Origin: Paenimyroides ummariense
GTDB lineage: Bacteria > Bacteroidota > Bacteroidia > Flavobacteriales > Flavobacteriaceae
Reading direction: 5' to 3'
Length of the DNA stretch: 64,000 nucleotides
Assembly (NCBI RefSeq): GCF_900115115.1
Contig: NZ_FOVI01000004.1
Span: 62,001 to 126,000 of the forward strand
The notes beneath the pieces were generated by a model, which saw only the letters and a list, made by a program, of their open reading frames with translations, made no database searches and was not told the origin of the DNA. This document shows, piece by piece, positions 54,598-61,989 of the stretch (position 1 is its first letter; the number at the start of each line of letters is the position of its first letter). The position numbers and the translations under genes are program-made.

Positions 54598-55530
54598 ATG
54601 AAAAAAATAGTTGGCTTGTTATTGATAGCCACAAGTTTAACGGCTTGTGATGACGGCGATTTGGTTTTTGAAAAATTGAATTTTGACGGAAAACAAATTC
54701 AGAAATGTCCGGATAATCAATTGTATTTTAAAATTAACGATACCGAATTGTTGTTGGTTGATTTTTCTGATACGCGAGACAGTATTTCTGGCTCTATGTT
54801 AAATCCAGCGGCTCCTTTAAACACCAAACAAGAATTAGCAACTTCACCTACTACAAAAATTTATTACCGTACGTACGATGCACCTATAGCAGCAAATGCA
54901 ATTTGTTCTTTGTTGGCACCGGCAAACCCAAAAGTTACATCGGAATACACCTCATCGCCAGGTGGAAGAATATTTTACACAAGAATAATTACACCTGTTG
55001 TTACCGAAACGGCTGTAAATGTAAACTATACGTACACTATTAATTTCGAAAACATTACGCTTTCAAACGGTACGTCTGAGATTAAATATGCTACCCTTCC
55101 GTATGGTTCTTATATTTACGACAGCAGTAAAATGAACTTTAACATTACAAATGGTTTTGATATTTGTGAAAATGGATTAGTAGGAAAAACAAGTACAGAA
55201 ATTATTCAGATACAATTACCCGAAGATTTTGTTTTTCCAACAAGCAACCAAGTCCAAACAATAACTTTAAATGAAGCTAACTTATTAAGTTATTTAATTT
55301 TTAAAGAGCCTTTTACAACGGATACTGCATGTGAGCTACCAAACAAACCAATAAAAGAAACTTGGGAGGTAACCAACGGATCTTTGCAGATAGAAACCAC
55401 TGCAGTTACAAATACCGCAGGTACAGTAACGGGTTACAGACATAGTTTAAAGTTGATACAAGCCCAGTTTAAAAATGATGAAACTACGTTTACTATATCA
55501 GATCGAAATTTAGGAGCTTATAACCTTTAA
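54598..55530 (+). CDS. Lipoprotein of unknown function
   Basis: A 310-residue lipoprotein from the ATG at 54598 (MKKIVGLLLIATSLTACDD; lipobox LTAC, Cys17). The body is beta-rich with several cysteine residues (NAICSLLAP, DICENGLV, TACELPNKP), which could form disulfides, and Thr/Asn-rich strands. I recognise no family. It is divergent from the sugar transporter gene. A perfect -7 box TATTTTTG lies at 54572-54579. Confidence 0.75.
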   Translation: MKKIVGLLLIATSLTACDDGDLVFEKLNFDGKQIQKCPDNQLYFKINDTELLLVDFSDTRDSISGSMLNPAAPLNTKQELATSPTTKIYYRTYDAPIAANAICSLLAPANPKVTSEYTSSPGGRIFYTRIITPVVTETAVNVNYTYTINFENITLSNGTSEIKYATLPYGSYIYDSSKMNFNITNGFDICENGLVGKTSTEIIQIQLPEDFVFPTSNQVQTITLNEANLLSYLIFKEPFTTDTACELPNKPIKETWEVTNGSLQIETTAVTNTAGTVTGYRHSLKLIQAQFKNDETTFTISDRNLGAYNL

Positions 55531-55541
55531 TTAAAACAACA

Positions 55542-55567
55542 AATCCGAATTTAATTATTCGGATTTT
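55542..55567. terminator. Bidirectional terminator overlapping the Smr gene's 3' end
   Basis: A perfect 10-base stem (AAATCCGAAT at 55542-55551, ATTCGGATTT at 55558-55567), with TTGTTTTATA on the plus side and TTGTTGTTTTAA on the minus side. The stop of the Smr-domain gene lies in the stem. Confidence 0.8.
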
Positions 55568-56114
55568 GTTTTATATATACTTCTGTTGCACCTAAACCAT
55601 ATTTGCGGTAGTTGGCATCTTGAAAAGAAATTTCAGGATACCTGCCTAATAAATATTCCAATTCCGATTTTAAAACGCCCTCGCCCATTCCGTGTATAAA
55701 AACAAGTTTTGGAATTCGGTTTTTAATGGCAAATTCTAATTGTCCACGCGCAGTATCAACCTGAATGTTTAAAATATCAAAATTGTTCATGTGTTTAAAA
55801 TTCTTAACCAATTTTTCGATATGAAGATCAACTTCTAATACAATTTCGTCTTTCTTTGATTTTTTTTCGGTATTTACTTTATGATGATTTACTGTGACTT
55901 TTTGTGTCTTTGCCGATTCTATTGCTCCGTAACTTGATCCTTGTTTTATAATTGAATCATCGCCAATTAAAATCAGCTGTTTAATAGGATACATCAGTTC
56001 AAAACCATCGTTTGTTAAAATAACAGCCTCATCTCCCATTAGTTTAACTACTTTACCTTTAAAATCTTCGTCTAAAACTTCAACAAAAGTTCCTATGTTA
56101 ATTTCCTTGTTCAT
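55551..56114 (-). CDS. Smr-domain protein (DUF2027-like, MutS2 C-terminal type)
   Basis: A 187-residue protein: an N-terminal part (residues 1-60) with GTFVEVLDEDFKGKVVKLMGDEAV, as in DUF2027 proteins, a basic linker (70-95) and a C-terminal Smr domain with EVDLHIEKLV near residue 99 and FIHGMGEGVLKSELEYLL (about 138-155; the HGxG motif) then KYGLGATEVYI. Smr domains nick or bind nucleic acid. No MutS domain is present, so calling this a mismatch repair protein would be wrong. Overlaps the next small gene by 17 bases. Confidence 0.85.
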   Translation of the reverse strand: MNKEINIGTFVEVLDEDFKGKVVKLMGDEAVILTNDGFELMYPIKQLILIGDDSIIKQGSSYGAIESAKTQKVTVNHHKVNTEKKSKKDEIVLEVDLHIEKLVKNFKHMNNFDILNIQVDTARGQLEFAIKNRIPKLVFIHGMGEGVLKSELEYLLGRYPEISFQDANYRKYGLGATEVYIKQNPNN

Positions 56115-56295
56115 TGTTTTGTTCGTTATTATCTTTATTGGAATTACTTGGCGTTTTATTCATTAAATACATCATTAAAAAGAAAAAAACAAGCACCGCT
56201 ACTATTTGAATATAAATATTTGGTTGCGATTTGGTTTGTTCAACCAACGCCCAAAACATTAAACCAAATACAGCAATATATATAAGAAATTTCAT
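56098..56295 (-). CDS. Small membrane protein upstream of the Smr gene
   Basis: A 65-residue protein with two hydrophobic segments (about residues 2-18 and 27-47) and an Asn-rich, hydrophilic tail. No family that I recognise. It overlaps the start of the Smr-domain gene by 17 bases and is likely co-transcribed with it. Confidence 0.62.
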   Translation of the reverse strand: MKFLIYIAVFGLMFWALVEQTKSQPNIYIQIVAVLVFFFLMMYLMNKTPSNSNKDNNEQNNEQGN

Positions 56296-56349
56296 TTTAT
56301 ATTTTTTTCAAAATTAATAAATTTATACATTCGGTAAAAAATTTGAACT

Positions 56350-56634
56350 ATGGAAGAATACATGTTACCGTGCATGAACAAAAAACTTTTTGGAGTTGAA
56401 TGTATGGGTTGTGGTACACAGCGTGCGGCTTATATGGTATCGCAAGGAAATTTTGTTGACGCTTTTAAAATGTTTCCCGCAATTTATACCACTATTCTTT
56501 TATTTGCATTTATTTTTTTGCATTTTGTTGATAAAAAGAGAAAATATCATAAAATAATTATTTTTTTAGCGATACTAAATGCAGTTATTACGGTATTTGC
56601 TTATATTTACAAACATATAAATTTTAACATTTAA
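56350..56634 (+). CDS. DUF2752 membrane protein
   Basis: A 94-residue protein. MLPCMNKKLFGVECMGCG (residues 5-22) followed by TQRA is the DUF2752 hallmark with its three Cys, and two transmembrane helices follow (about residues 43-62 and 70-88). Function unknown. The CCC-motif gene follows 9 bases later, a pairing that recurs in flavobacteria, from memory. Confidence 0.88.
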   Translation: MEEYMLPCMNKKLFGVECMGCGTQRAAYMVSQGNFVDAFKMFPAIYTTILLFAFIFLHFVDKKRKYHKIIIFLAILNAVITVFAYIYKHINFNI

Positions 56635-56643
56635 AAAAAATCT

Positions 56644-57045
56644 ATGGAAAATTATCAAAACTCAAATGAACAACAAAACTACCAGAATTCTAACTTTAAC
56701 AACGGAAATGGTAATTTTATGACCAGCAATTTACCAAACGCAACTGCTGTATTAGTGTTAGGAATTCTTTCTATATTAGGATGTTGTTGTTATGGTATCG
56801 TTGGTTTAATTTGCGGTATTATTGGAATGGTTTTAGCTAAAAAAGATATGGCTTTATACCAACAAAACCCCAGTGCTTATAATAATTATTCTAATTTAAA
56901 TACAGGTAGAATTCTATGTATTATTGGATTAATTTTAAGTGTAATTTACTTAATAGCTAACATTGTTTTATTTGCTATGTACGGTTTAGATGGTATCCAA
57001 GAAATGCAACAACAATGGATTGAGCAAATGCAAAACCAACGATAA
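56644..57045 (+). CDS. CCC-motif membrane protein (DUF4190-like)
   Basis: A 133-residue protein: an Asn/Gln-rich N-terminus (residues 1-32), a first transmembrane region with ILSILGCCCYGIVGLICGII (about 38-57) containing the CCC motif, a loop and a second transmembrane helix (about 89-111). The family is restricted mainly to Bacteroidota; its function is unknown. Ends with a terminator shared with the convergent OXA-like gene. Confidence 0.87.
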   Translation: MENYQNSNEQQNYQNSNFNNGNGNFMTSNLPNATAVLVLGILSILGCCCYGIVGLICGIIGMVLAKKDMALYQQNPSAYNNYSNLNTGRILCIIGLILSVIYLIANIVLFAMYGLDGIQEMQQQWIEQMQNQR

Positions 57046-57072
57046 TATTAAAATAAAAAAAATAAAAAAAAT

Positions 57073-57099
57073 CCCGAAGTTTAAAGCTTCGGGTTTTTT
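57073..57099. terminator. Bidirectional terminator
   Basis: A 7-base GC-rich stem (CCCGAAG at 57073-57079, CTTCGGG at 57087-57093) flanked by a T-run on the plus side and, on the minus side, by ATTTTTTTTATTTT. It separates the convergent CCC-motif and OXA-like genes. Confidence 0.83.
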
Positions 57100-57102
57100 G
57101 TT

Positions 57103-57882
57103 TTAATAATTCAACACATCAAAAATCTGTGATATAATTAAGTTCTTTCTTTTCTCGTAATCTTCTAATTTACTTTCTTCTAAAGAGGTATAGGTTCTTA
57201 ACGAAAAATAAATTGGTTTACTTTGTTTTAAATAAACTCCCACTGTCCAATCAATTCTTTTACCTAAATAATTTGTGGTTGCGGTGTGTATTGCCAGTTT
57301 TTCATCTATTAAAAGTTGGTTGTAAACAAACTGCTGACTTTGTTTGTTGAAAGGCAGTTTACCTTCTTTCAATTCTTTTAAAAACAAAATCATAGAATTT
57401 GGGTTTGTCAACGCAGCATAATTCCAAAAATATTGTAAATCGTTATTTTTTATATCTTTAAAGAACGTCGATTTTTTAATATTAGTCGCATAACTTTCTT
57501 GTGGAAGATAATTCTGCAATCGGTCAAAATACCAATCGTTTTTATTTTTTATGGCATCAATTAAATTGGTATCGGCATTCCATTCAGGTTTTCTTTCATC
57601 AAAAAAAGATCTTTTAACACCATCCCACATCAATTTTTCCTTAACATCAATCTTAAAAACCTTTTCATCTAAACCAACCAACGCCTGCCATAAATGAAAA
57701 TGAGCTGCTGCCGGTGTGTTACTAAAAGGTTCCATTTCGGTACTAAAAATCCATTCGTCTTTATTCTCGTTGTAAATAACAATGGCGCCGTTAATGTTGT
57801 TCGCTTTAAAATAATAATCTAAATAACTTTGGGCATTTGCATTAAAAAATCCTAAAAAAAGAAAAAGTAAAACGTATTTCAT
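57103..57882 (-). CDS. Secreted class D beta-lactamase-like protein without catalytic residues
   Basis: A 259-residue protein with a signal peptide (residues 1-18, cleavage after NANA or NAQ). The body aligns to OXA beta-lactamases: MWDGVKR at residues 85-91 matches KWDGxxR, DAIKNKNDWYFDRLQ follows as in OXA, FWN near 152, LPFNKQSQQFVYNQLL (about 176-191) and IDWTVGVYLK (about 210-219) match WWVGWVEK. Yet the active-site STFK is AHFH (residues 60-63), the SxV place reads KND (114-116), and the KTG place reads ATT (201-203). So the serine, the carbamylated lysine and the KTG motif are all missing. It should not hydrolyse beta-lactams; a binding role is inference. Confidence 0.85.
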   Translation of the reverse strand: MKYVLLFLFLGFFNANAQSYLDYYFKANNINGAIVIYNENKDEWIFSTEMEPFSNTPAAAHFHLWQALVGLDEKVFKIDVKEKLMWDGVKRSFFDERKPEWNADTNLIDAIKNKNDWYFDRLQNYLPQESYATNIKKSTFFKDIKNNDLQYFWNYAALTNPNSMILFLKELKEGKLPFNKQSQQFVYNQLLIDEKLAIHTATTNYLGKRIDWTVGVYLKQSKPIYFSLRTYTSLEESKLEDYEKRKNLIISQIFDVLNY

Positions 57883-57965
57883 GTTTATTTTTTTTCAAAA
57901 ATATAAAAACTAAACCCAACATCTGAATTGTTTTCACAAAACATTTCCATCTTATAGAATATTAG

Positions 57966-57973
57966 TACTTTTG
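57966..57973 (+). promoter_or_regulatory. Candidate -7 promoter box of the endonuclease gene
   Basis: TACTTTTG, a perfect TAnnTTTG match 15 bases before the chosen start codon. Only a weak TTTC lies at -33 distance (57943-57946). A start site near 57979 also argues against the upstream in-frame TTG start. Confidence 0.4.
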
Positions 57974-57988
57974 TACTTATTTTTACCC

Positions 57989-59050
57989 ATGAAAAATTTT
58001 TTACAAATAATTGTTTGTTTACTGTTTTCGGCAGCAAATGCGCAAATACCAACTTATTACCAAATTGTTGACTTAAATTTGCAGGGCGATGCCTTAAAAA
58101 ATGAGCTGACTACCTTATTAACAACAACACACACCTACCAGTTAATTTATACACCCGATGTTTGGAATGTTTTAAAGCAAGCCGATGTTGATCCAAACAA
58201 TTCAAATAAAGTGTTGCTTTTATATGGTTGGAACGATACCGATTTAGTAAAAAACAACGATTTAACTCGAGATAGAAACGCCAGTTGTCATTCATCAAAC
58301 TGTGAAGATAAATGGGTACGCGAACATGTTTTTCCAAGATCAAAAGGTACACCCAACTTGGGATTTGAAGGTCCAGGTTCTGATGCACACCATTTACGTG
58401 CCGTAGATTACGACCGAAACAGTTTAAGAAGTAATTTTAAATTTATAGCAAATCCTACAACCTACATTACTTATTCACGTGTAATTCAGCAAAACGGATC
58501 AGAATATTTTTATCCGGGCGATAATTGGAAAGGCGATGTTGCCCGAATGGTTATGTACATGTATGTTCGTTACGGCAACCAATGCCAGCCAGTGAATGTT
58601 GGTTATGGATCTACTTCTTTTTCTTTTAATGGCGATATGCCGAACATTTTTTTACAGTGGAATGCAGAAGATCCGGTTTCAACACACGAAATCAATCGAA
58701 ATGAAAAAATTTACGCTGCACAAGGAAACCGAAATCCGTTTATAGACAATCCCTATTTAGCAACAAAAATTTGGAACGGACCGGCAGCAGAAAATAAATG
58801 GAATGCTTTAAATGTCAATGAAACTATTTTTAATGATACAAAAGTGTATCCTACTTACACGAATGACTTTTTGAATATCGAAACTAATTTAACCGAAACT
58901 TCTTACAAAATATATGATCTATCAGGCAAATTGATCGATCAAAATAAAAATCAAATTAAAATAAATGTTTCAAACTACGTAAGTGGTATGTATATGCTTC
59001 ACTTTACCGCTAATAATGCATCAAAAACCTATAAGTTTATAAAAAAATAG
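57989..59050 (+). CDS. Secreted endonuclease I-family nuclease with C-terminal sorting domain
   Basis: A 353-residue protein starting at the ATG at 57989, which gives a good signal peptide (MKNFLQIIVCLLFSAANAQ). The nuclease part has REHVFPRSKG (about residues 109-118) and SDAHHLRAVD (about 130-139), the His/Asn-metal active site of the EndA/NucM family. The last 70 residues (from YPTYTNDFLNIE to a final KTYKFIKK) form a type IX secretion C-terminal domain, with YDLSGKLI and YVSGMYML, so the enzyme is probably exported to the cell surface or medium to use DNA as nutrient. Confidence 0.9.
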   Translation: MKNFLQIIVCLLFSAANAQIPTYYQIVDLNLQGDALKNELTTLLTTTHTYQLIYTPDVWNVLKQADVDPNNSNKVLLLYGWNDTDLVKNNDLTRDRNASCHSSNCEDKWVREHVFPRSKGTPNLGFEGPGSDAHHLRAVDYDRNSLRSNFKFIANPTTYITYSRVIQQNGSEYFYPGDNWKGDVARMVMYMYVRYGNQCQPVNVGYGSTSFSFNGDMPNIFLQWNAEDPVSTHEINRNEKIYAAQGNRNPFIDNPYLATKIWNGPAAENKWNALNVNETIFNDTKVYPTYTNDFLNIETNLTETSYKIYDLSGKLIDQNKNQIKINVSNYVSGMYMLHFTANNASKTYKFIKK

Positions 59051-59077
59051 ATCTGATTAAATTGCAACTTAAGTTTA

Positions 59078-59716
59078 ATGAAATTCTACCTTTCTTCTTA
59101 CAAATTCGGAAATCATTGTAATGAACTCTCAAAAATGCTTCCACAAAGAGCAAAAATTGGTCATATAAATAATTCACGCGATTGGTTGGGTGTCAACGAA
59201 TATAATAGACAAAAATCATTGAATGAAGAGATGCTTTTTCTTGAAAATTTAGGTTTTAAATGTGAACATTTAGATTTGAAGGATTATTTTGGAAAAGAAG
59301 AATTATTAAAGAAAAAATTAGACGAATTAGATGGCATTTGGGTTTGTGGCGGAAATACTTTTGTGCTTCGGCAAGCAATGAAGTTGAGCGGTTTTGATAT
59401 TCTTTTTAAAGATTTATTAAGGCGAAAAGATTTCTTTTGGGGCGGCTACAGTGCCGGAATTTGTATTTTGTGCGATTCACTTAAATATATTGATCAAGTT
59501 GATGATTCTAAAAACTTTCCTTATAAAGAAATTAACACTGCTATTTATGAAGGTTTAGGAGTTTTTAATTATGCTTTGCTACCTCATTACAGATCAAATC
59601 ATGAAAAATCTGAACTAATTGAAAAAGAAGTAGAACATTGTATTAAAAACAAATGGCTTTTTAAAGTTTTGAAAGACGGTGAAGTCTTTATTTTTGACAA
59701 TGATTTTGCAGAATGA
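59078..59716 (+). CDS. Peptidase S51/peptidase E-like protein
   Basis: A 212-residue protein of the class I glutamine-amidotransferase-like fold. GIWVCGGNTFVLRQAM (about residues 86-101) and WGGYSAGICIL (121-131, with Ser125 as nucleophile) are the two hallmarks of S51 peptidases (dipeptidase E, cyanophycinase). The catalytic His is probably in LLPHYRSN near residue 169. No signal peptide. Dipeptidase E cleaves Asp-X; this substrate is inference. It starts 27 bases after the nuclease gene. Confidence 0.85.
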   Translation: MKFYLSSYKFGNHCNELSKMLPQRAKIGHINNSRDWLGVNEYNRQKSLNEEMLFLENLGFKCEHLDLKDYFGKEELLKKKLDELDGIWVCGGNTFVLRQAMKLSGFDILFKDLLRRKDFFWGGYSAGICILCDSLKYIDQVDDSKNFPYKEINTAIYEGLGVFNYALLPHYRSNHEKSELIEKEVEHCIKNKWLFKVLKDGEVFIFDNDFAE

Positions 59717-59719
59717 AAA

Positions 59720-59753
59720 AAGAAGTAACAGAGTTTTGTTTCCATTACTTCTT
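59720..59753 (-). terminator. Terminator at the end of menB, facing the S51 gene
   Basis: A perfect 9-base stem (AAGAAGTAA at 59720-59728, TTACTTCTT at 59745-59753), with TTTTTTCATTC on the minus side. The longer loop and the weak plus-side tract make it better for menB. Confidence 0.62.
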
Positions 59754-59779
59754 AAAATTTTAATACTCCAAGAAATTTA

Positions 59780-60619
59780 TTAAGGAATATATTTCTTTTC
59801 GAAATTAGGTTTGCGTTTTTCTAAAAAGGCATTTCTACCTTCAATCGCTTCATCACTCATATAAGCCAAACGAGTAGCTTCACCGGCAAAAACCTGCTGA
59901 CCAACCATACCATCGTCGGTTAAATTCATAGCGAATTTCAACATTTTTATCGATATAGGTGATTTTTCTAAAATCTCCTGAGCCCAATCGTAAGCTGTTT
60001 GCTCCAATTCGTCATGCGGAATCACAGCATTAACCATTCCCATATCATAAGCGTCTTGAGCTGAGTAATTTCTACCTAAAAAGAAAATTTCTCGTGCCTT
60101 TTTCTGCCCTACCATTTTCGCCAAATAAGCCGATCCGTAACCACCGTCGAAACTTGTAACATCGGCATCGGTCTGTTTAAAAATAGCGTGTTCTTTACTT
60201 GCTAACGTTAAATCGCAAACAACGTGTAACGAATGTCCGCCACCAACAGCCCAACCATTTACAACCGCGATAACTGCTTTAGGCGTAAAGCGAATTAATC
60301 GTTGAACTTCTAAAATATTTAAGCGATGATACCCATCTTCGCCCACGTAACCTTGATAACCACGTGCTTTTTGATCGCCTCCACTGCAAAAAGAATACAC
60401 TCCGTCTTTTGGCGAAGGCCCTTCAGACGATAAAAGAATTACTCCGATAGATGTATCTTCATGAGCATCGCTAAATGCACGCAATAATTCAGAAGTAGTT
60501 TTAGGGCGGAAAGCATTTCTAACCTCTGGTCTATTAAATGCAATACGGGCAACGCCATTACACTTTTTATACGTTATATCTTCAAACTCTATGGCTGTTT
60601 GCCAATTAATTTCGTTCAT
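59780..60619 (-). CDS. menB: 1,4-dihydroxy-2-naphthoyl-CoA synthase
   Basis: A 279-residue crotonase-fold enzyme, normal length. RIAFNRPEVRNAFRPKT (about residues 24-40), YSFCSGGDQKARGYQGY (about 74-90) and GWAVGGGHSLHVVCDLTLAS (about 121-140) are MenB signatures; the FDGGYGSAYLA segment near residue 158 holds the MenB-specific Gly/Asp loop and KARE follows. It makes the naphthoquinone ring of menaquinone, which fits a genome that also has malate:quinone oxidoreductase. Other men genes are not in the window. Confidence 0.95.
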   Translation of the reverse strand: MNEINWQTAIEFEDITYKKCNGVARIAFNRPEVRNAFRPKTTSELLRAFSDAHEDTSIGVILLSSEGPSPKDGVYSFCSGGDQKARGYQGYVGEDGYHRLNILEVQRLIRFTPKAVIAVVNGWAVGGGHSLHVVCDLTLASKEHAIFKQTDADVTSFDGGYGSAYLAKMVGQKKAREIFFLGRNYSAQDAYDMGMVNAVIPHDELEQTAYDWAQEILEKSPISIKMLKFAMNLTDDGMVGQQVFAGEATRLAYMSDEAIEGRNAFLEKRKPNFEKKYIP

Positions 60620-60740
60620 TCTTTAAAATTTTATAACCTACACCAAAGATACATTTTACTTTTTATAATTTTAACGCAACAAGGTGTTTTTAAAAATAAG
60701 CAAATCGTTTATATTTGCTACTTATACCGAATTCTAAATA

Positions 60741-61949
60741 ATGAAAAAAATAATATTTCCCCTACTTCTTATTGGTGGCTTAAGTACTTCTTGCGATAAA
60801 AATTTCGATATTGCTCAAGTCATAAAAAAGAGAAGTGAACTTTATAAAAAACAAGATCAATTAATTAAAAATAACGACGATACTTTTGATGTAAAATTTA
60901 ACCCAGTAACTCCAAAATATAAATTAGAAACCCGAGAGATTGTTGAAACCTTTTATCATAATAGAATTAACAGAGGAGGTTTTTGGGGACAATTTTTAGT
61001 AGCGAAAAACGGTGAAATAATCTTTGAAGATTATCAGGGCTATGCCAATTATCAAAACAAAGAAAAAATTAACGATTCTACCCCAATGCACGTTGCATCT
61101 GTCGGGAAAGTTTTTACAGGTGTAACTATTCTGCGTTTGGTTAATCAAGGAAAAATATCTTTAGATCAAAAAGTAAATACCATTTTAACCGGATTTCCTT
61201 TTGATGATATTACGGTACGATTACTTTTAAATCACAGATCTGGATTGCCTTATTATGGAAATTTTACAGCCAAACCCGGAGTTTGGGATACCAAGAAAAC
61301 ACTGACCAATAAAGATGTGTTGAATTTGTTAGAAACCAAAGGCATTAAGTTAGATTTTAAACCGAATACTCGCTTTACCTACTCTAACACCAATTATGTT
61401 ATTTTGGCGTTGATTGTGGAACAAGTTACACAAAAATCGTTTCAAAATGCTATGAAAGAGTTAATGTTAGAGCCTTTAAAAATGCACAACACTTTTGTTT
61501 TAGATAACTTAGAAAATAAAGACAAACTAACGCAATCGTACCACGCAAACAATCAAAAAATGCATTGGGATTATTTGGATGGAACGTACGGCGATAAAAA
61601 TATCTATACAACGGCGCGCGATATGCTTAAGTTAGACAAGGCGTTGTATTCTGATAATTTTATAAGTAAAAAGTTAAAAGCCGAAATGTACAAAGGTTAT
61701 TCGTATGAAAAATCGGGTGCAAATAATTACGGTTTGGCGATACGTATGGTTGAACCTAAAGAAGATGGCGGCAATTTGTATACCTTTCATAACGGTTGGT
61801 GGCGTGGCAACAGAACATCGTATGTAACGTTGCGCCAAGACACTATAACCATCGTCTGCTTCAACAACCATAATTCGCAAATGGCTTATAAAACTAAAGA
61901 ATTGGCTCCACGATTAGGAAACTATCCTTTTATACAGATTAACGATTAA
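60741..61949 (+). CDS. Serine hydrolase lipoprotein of the class C beta-lactamase family
   Basis: A 402-residue lipoprotein (lipobox STSC, Cys18). The penicillin-binding-like SxxK motif is ASVGK with Ser120 and Lys123, the YxN motif is Tyr214-Ser-Asn216 (RFTYSNTNY), and a HNGWWRG segment near the C-terminus takes the place of HxG/KTG. The active site is therefore complete, unlike the OXA-like neighbour. Members include esterases, DD-peptidases and D-aminopeptidases; the substrate is unknown. A TATATTTG box at 60710-60717 lies 24 bases upstream. Confidence 0.9.
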   Translation: MKKIIFPLLLIGGLSTSCDKNFDIAQVIKKRSELYKKQDQLIKNNDDTFDVKFNPVTPKYKLETREIVETFYHNRINRGGFWGQFLVAKNGEIIFEDYQGYANYQNKEKINDSTPMHVASVGKVFTGVTILRLVNQGKISLDQKVNTILTGFPFDDITVRLLLNHRSGLPYYGNFTAKPGVWDTKKTLTNKDVLNLLETKGIKLDFKPNTRFTYSNTNYVILALIVEQVTQKSFQNAMKELMLEPLKMHNTFVLDNLENKDKLTQSYHANNQKMHWDYLDGTYGDKNIYTTARDMLKLDKALYSDNFISKKLKAEMYKGYSYEKSGANNYGLAIRMVEPKEDGGNLYTFHNGWWRGNRTSYVTLRQDTITIVCFNNHNSQMAYKTKELAPRLGNYPFIQIND

Positions 61950-61951
61950 TC

Positions 61952-61975
61952 AGGCGACGAAAGTCGCTTTTTTTT
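61952..61975 (+). terminator. Rho-independent terminator
   Basis: Stem GCGAC/GTCGC (61954-61958, 61963-61967), extended by A-T pairs, with a GAAA tetraloop and eight T. It lies between the serine hydrolase and S41 protease genes. Confidence 0.82.
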
Positions 61976-61989
61976 AGACATAATAAAAC

